Source of the DNA: DASRCB01 sp035653295
GTDB taxonomy: Bacteria > Acidobacteriota > Terriglobia > Bryobacterales > Bryobacteraceae
Length of the DNA stretch: 7,922 nucleotides
NCBI GenBank assembly: GCA_035653295.1
Contig: DASRCB010000115.1
Location: 1-7,922, forward strand
Reading direction: 5' to 3'
Shown: in pieces, positions 5,672-7,922 of the stretch
Position numbering within the stretch: the stretch's first letter is position 1
Layout: the number at the start of each line of letters is the position of its first letter
The notes under the pieces: generated by a model
The model's database searches: none
What the model was told of the DNA's origin: nothing
The model's input: only the letters and a program-made list of their open reading frames with translations
Translations under genes and position numbers: made by a program

Positions 5672-5692
5672 GGCGACGTTTTACTCGTCGCC
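5672..5692. repeat. 7-7-7 inverted repeat in divergent promoter region, operator candidate
   Basis: GGCGACG (5672-5678) and CGTCGCC (5686-5692) are perfect inverted 7-base arms around an AT-rich 7-base spacer. The repeat sits between the divergent DUF2934-like and GH18 genes, ending eight bases before the TACACT element of the GH18 gene. It therefore occupies that promoter's -35/spacer region. A two-fold site of about 21 bases suits a dimeric repressor. It could also form a small hairpin in RNA from readthrough. Confidence 0.45.
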
Positions 5693-5700
5693 ATGCCCGA

Positions 5701-5706
5701 TACACT
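5701..5706 (+). promoter_or_regulatory. Possible -10 element for the GH18 gene
   Basis: TACACT lies eight bases before ATG 5715. With normal spacing transcription would start at about 5713, making the message essentially leaderless. A weak TTTACT (5680-5685) is 15 bases upstream as -35. No Shine-Dalgarno is present. Confidence 0.4.
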
Positions 5707-5714
5707 CATCATTG

Positions 5715-7796
5715 ATGCGCATCCGCTCCTTTTGGCTCGCGGCGCTGCTCGCGTGCGCGGCGCAGGCCGCCGTTCCGGTGTTCCGAGTCAGCATCGGCGC
5801 CGGCTCATATACGCTCGCGGGGCACGATCCCGCCGCGGGCGGCACACTGACCATTTCCACCGTTCTGGTCCCCATCCGGCTCGTGTTCAAGTCAGGCTCG
5901 GGCGCGGTGCTGGACGCGGGTCCGGACGCTGCGTCCGTTCTCCGCTCACCCGTGTTCGAGAAGTTCTCGTTTCCCGGCGGCGCGACGCAGTACGTGGACG
6001 CCATGCTGCGCACCACCTTCCCCGGCGCAAAGGACTGGCACACACTGCTGGGCAGGCCGGAAGTAAAGCCCGTCAGCATCATCGTCCCGGTTGGCGCCGG
6101 GTACACGCTCACTTCAAAGAAGACGGGACGCTCGCTCGCTGTCGTCGATCTCGAGTTCGTTCAGAAGGAGCTGTTCGCGCAGGTTGGACGCGAGGAAGGC
6201 AAACTCGTGCTCGCCATTGCGCACGACACCACGTTTTATGCCGACCGCGACGCGACCGTCTGCTGCTCCTGGGGAACGCACGGCGTGGATGCCTCGACGC
6301 AGGATTCGTTCGTGCTCGCGTCTTATCTCGATCGCGCGCCGGACATCGTGAGGGATCAGGACGTGCAGCCGCTCACGCAGCAACTCGCCGAGTTTGTTAA
6401 CGATCCACTGCACGATCCCGCGGTGTACGTCTCGCGGACGCCAGGCCCGGGGAACAGCGTGCCGCCGTGGATGCGTCCGGCGTCGATGCCGGCCGGAGAT
6501 CAGGGACAGTGCGCCGGCACGGGGGTCGCGACGTCTTACTTTCTGCTCGAACCCACCGACACCAACCCGAAGAACAACGTTCCGGCTTCGCCGCCTTCCA
6601 TCGCACGCTCGGGCGGAGCGGTTTGGCATTTGCAGAACGTCGCGCTGTTGCCCTGGTATACGGGCGCGGGTTCGGGGCTCGGCAGCACTTACAGCTTCCC
6701 CGATGCTCATCTGTTGTCCACGCCCGCACAACCCTGTCCCGCACGCGACGAGGATCATCGAGCCTCAGCCCTGGCGGCACCGACCGTCGCGCCAGCGCCG
6801 GCAACCAATCCGCCCAACGGACACCGGCTCATCGGGTATTGGGTCGGCTACGGCCCCGCCGGTTCGACGCTTCCCGCGCGCGAGATCGCGCCGCAGTGGG
6901 ACGTGGTGATTGTGGCGTTTGCGACCCCGGACCACAGCGCGCCGGAAGGCACGATGCGTTTTCAGACTCCCGCCGGCCTGGACACGCAACAGTTCAAAGC
7001 CGACATCGCCTGGCTGAAGGGCCGCGGGAAGAAGGTGATGATTTCGCTCGGCGGAGGCGGCCAGATCTTCACCCTGGCGGATCCGGCTCGCGTGCCGGAC
7101 TTCGTCTCGTCTGTGGGCGCGATCGTGAGCGAGTACGGTTTCGATGGGGTGGATATCGATTTCGAAACGCCATCTTTGGCGCTGGATCCGAATGACGCGG
7201 ATTTCAGACATCCGACTACGCCGTCGGTAGTGAACCTGATCTCCGGCCTGCGGCAGCTGAGGGAGCGCTTCGGCTCGAAGTTCATCATCAGCCTGGTGCC
7301 CGAAGGTCCGCAGATCCCTGGCGGTTACCCCAGCTACGGAGGCCAGTTCGGCTCGTATCTGCCGCTCGCATACGCGCTTCGCGACATACTCTCGTTCGTC
7401 GATGTGCAGGACTACAACACGCCGCCGCTCCAGGGTCTGGATGGCGAGATCTATCAGGCCGGCAGCGTGGACTATCATGCCGCAATGACGGAACTGCTGC
7501 TGCGCGGATTCAATGTGGGCGGCAATCCGAGGTATTTCTTTCCGCCGCTGCCGGAGAGTAAGGTTGCGGTCGGGTTTCTGACCGGTGATGCCAGGCCGCA
7601 GGAAGTCAGCCAGGCATTGGAGTACATCATCACGGGGAAGGCGCCCGCCGGGACTAAGTACAGGCTGCGGCGGCCGGGCGGGTATTCCGGGATGATCGGC
7701 GCGATGTTCTGGACCATCGACGATGACCGGCGCGAGAACTACAGATTTTCAAATGTGATTGGGCCGCAGTTGCACGCTTATCCTGCGGCGAAATAG
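5715..7796 (+). CDS. Exported GH18 (chitinase-like) glycosidase with a fused N-terminal domain
   Basis: The 693-residue protein starts with a signal peptide (M-R-I-R-S-F-W-L-A-A-L-L-A-C-A-A-Q-A) cleaved near 18-19. L-L-A-C could instead be a lipobox. Residues 20-340 form a domain I cannot name firmly. It contains L-A-E-F-V-N-D-P (224-231), W-H-L-Q-N-V-A-L-L-P-W-Y (304-315) and Y-S-F-P-D (326-330). A Pro/Ala linker (about 345-368) leads to a GH18 barrel (about 372-690). The barrel has S-L-G-G-G (444-448), the catalytic D477-x-x-D480-x-D482-x-E484 with E484 as proton donor, Q-D-Y-N (565-568) and the late-strand Trp W666 in M-F-W-T-I-D-D-D. All key GH18 residues are present, so activity on chitin or related GlcNAc polymers is likely, resembling ChiD-type enzymes. 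ATG 5715 was chosen over TTG 5712 because it gives a normal signal peptide start. Confidence 0.88.
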   Translation: MRIRSFWLAALLACAAQAAVPVFRVSIGAGSYTLAGHDPAAGGTLTISTVLVPIRLVFKSGSGAVLDAGPDAASVLRSPVFEKFSFPGGATQYVDAMLRTTFPGAKDWHTLLGRPEVKPVSIIVPVGAGYTLTSKKTGRSLAVVDLEFVQKELFAQVGREEGKLVLAIAHDTTFYADRDATVCCSWGTHGVDASTQDSFVLASYLDRAPDIVRDQDVQPLTQQLAEFVNDPLHDPAVYVSRTPGPGNSVPPWMRPASMPAGDQGQCAGTGVATSYFLLEPTDTNPKNNVPASPPSIARSGGAVWHLQNVALLPWYTGAGSGLGSTYSFPDAHLLSTPAQPCPARDEDHRASALAAPTVAPAPATNPPNGHRLIGYWVGYGPAGSTLPAREIAPQWDVVIVAFATPDHSAPEGTMRFQTPAGLDTQQFKADIAWLKGRGKKVMISLGGGGQIFTLADPARVPDFVSSVGAIVSEYGFDGVDIDFETPSLALDPNDADFRHPTTPSVVNLISGLRQLRERFGSKFIISLVPEGPQIPGGYPSYGGQFGSYLPLAYALRDILSFVDVQDYNTPPLQGLDGEIYQAGSVDYHAAMTELLLRGFNVGGNPRYFFPPLPESKVAVGFLTGDARPQEVSQALEYIITGKAPAGTKYRLRRPGGYSGMIGAMFWTIDDDRRENYRFSNVIGPQLHAYPAAK

Positions 7797-7807
7797 TCGG
7801 TTCTTGT

Positions 7808-7828
7808 GTGCAAGCCAAAGGCTCGCAC
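7808..7828 (+). repeat. Short hairpin just after the GH18 stop codon
   Basis: GTGC-A-AGCC, an AAA loop, then GGCT-C-GCAC give an 8-base-pair stem with one A/C mismatch. It begins 11 bases after the TAA. No T-tract follows, so it may be a message 3' end or stability structure rather than a terminator. Confidence 0.4.
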
Positions 7829-7877
7829 CACACCACAAGGGACACTGATACGTAGAGTTTTGGGTTTGCAGGCCCGG

Positions 7878-7903
7878 GGCCCGCGCCGTTTGCGGCGCGG
7901 GCC
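7878..7903 (+). terminator. GC-rich hairpin, possible terminator without a T-tract
   Basis: GGCCCGCGCCG (7878-7888) and CGGCGCGGGCC (7893-7903) pair perfectly over 11 bases around a TTTG loop. It is the most stable hairpin I see in the window and lies about 80 bases after the GH18 stop. The following bases (GGACCCGG) contain no T-run, so intrinsic termination is uncertain. The same stem forms on the minus strand, also without a T-run. Confidence 0.4.
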
Positions 7904-7922
7904 GGACCCGGCTGCTCTATCG

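Larger units (their letters stand above)
7797..7922. other. Non-coding tail after the GH18 gene
   Basis: This 126-base stretch runs to the window edge. I see no gene start or RNA gene in it. It holds two inverted repeats, annotated separately, and no T-run that would mark a classical terminator on either strand. Confidence 0.6.

Noticed and set aside
6765..7478. A 237-codon minus-strand frame opposite the GH18 domain
   Set aside because: It lacks any recognisable motif and is Arg/His-rich, while the plus frame holds the full GH18 catalytic signature.
1..7922. A defence island, mobile element, toxin-antitoxin pair, CRISPR array or biosynthetic cluster
   Set aside because: I saw no transposase, integrase, nuclease, toxin, repeat-spacer or biosynthetic enzyme pattern. 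Each gene is explained by, or consistent with, ordinary chromosomal content.

Overview
This GC-rich bacterial window carries ten protein-coding genes, packed on alternating strands, and no RNA genes, insertion sequences, CRISPR arrays or phage genes that I can see. The gene content suggests a soil-type Acidobacteriota chromosome, perhaps Solibacter/Bryobacter-like. The clues are a DinB-superfamily protein, a DUF2934-like protein, an Rcp1-type response regulator and a large secreted GH18 protein with a fused N-terminal domain. This placement is an inference from gene style, not from a marker gene.

Layout from left to right. At the left edge is the signal-peptide start of a minus-strand exported protein (1-65, cut off). 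Next come a Clp N-domain/DinB-like fusion protein (141-1088, +), a YceH/DUF480 winged-helix protein (1092-1745, -) and a single-span membrane protein of unknown function (1834-2871, +). They are followed by a single-domain Rcp1-type response regulator (2873-3325, -) and a flavin reductase-like FMN protein (3416-3895, -). HU (4033-4302, +) and an EGY-like site-2 (M50) membrane protease (4315-5256, +) come next, then a small DUF2934-like protein (5257-5637, -). Last is a 693-residue exported GH18 (chitinase-like) protein (5715-7796, +). The final 126 bases are non-coding and contain two hairpins, one very GC-rich.

The genes do not form one pathway. They look like housekeeping, stress and regulatory genes in ordinary chromosomal order. 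Possible transcription units are HU with the M50 protease (12-base gap) and flavin reductase with response regulator (90-base gap holding a separate promoter candidate).

The most distinctive non-coding patterns are three. First, all three convergent gene pairs have stop codons only 0-3 bases apart. Second, several genes lack a Shine-Dalgarno sequence but have a -10-like hexamer just 8-17 bases before the start codon, suggesting very short or absent leaders. HU, by contrast, has a good TTGACA-N18-TATCAT promoter, an AGGAGGAG ribosome site and a TTG start. Third, a 7-7-7 inverted repeat lies in the divergent promoter region in front of the GH18 gene. I found no convincing new multi-gene system. 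The best leads are the two domain fusions (Clp_N-DinB and N-domain-GH18) and the regulatory patterns.
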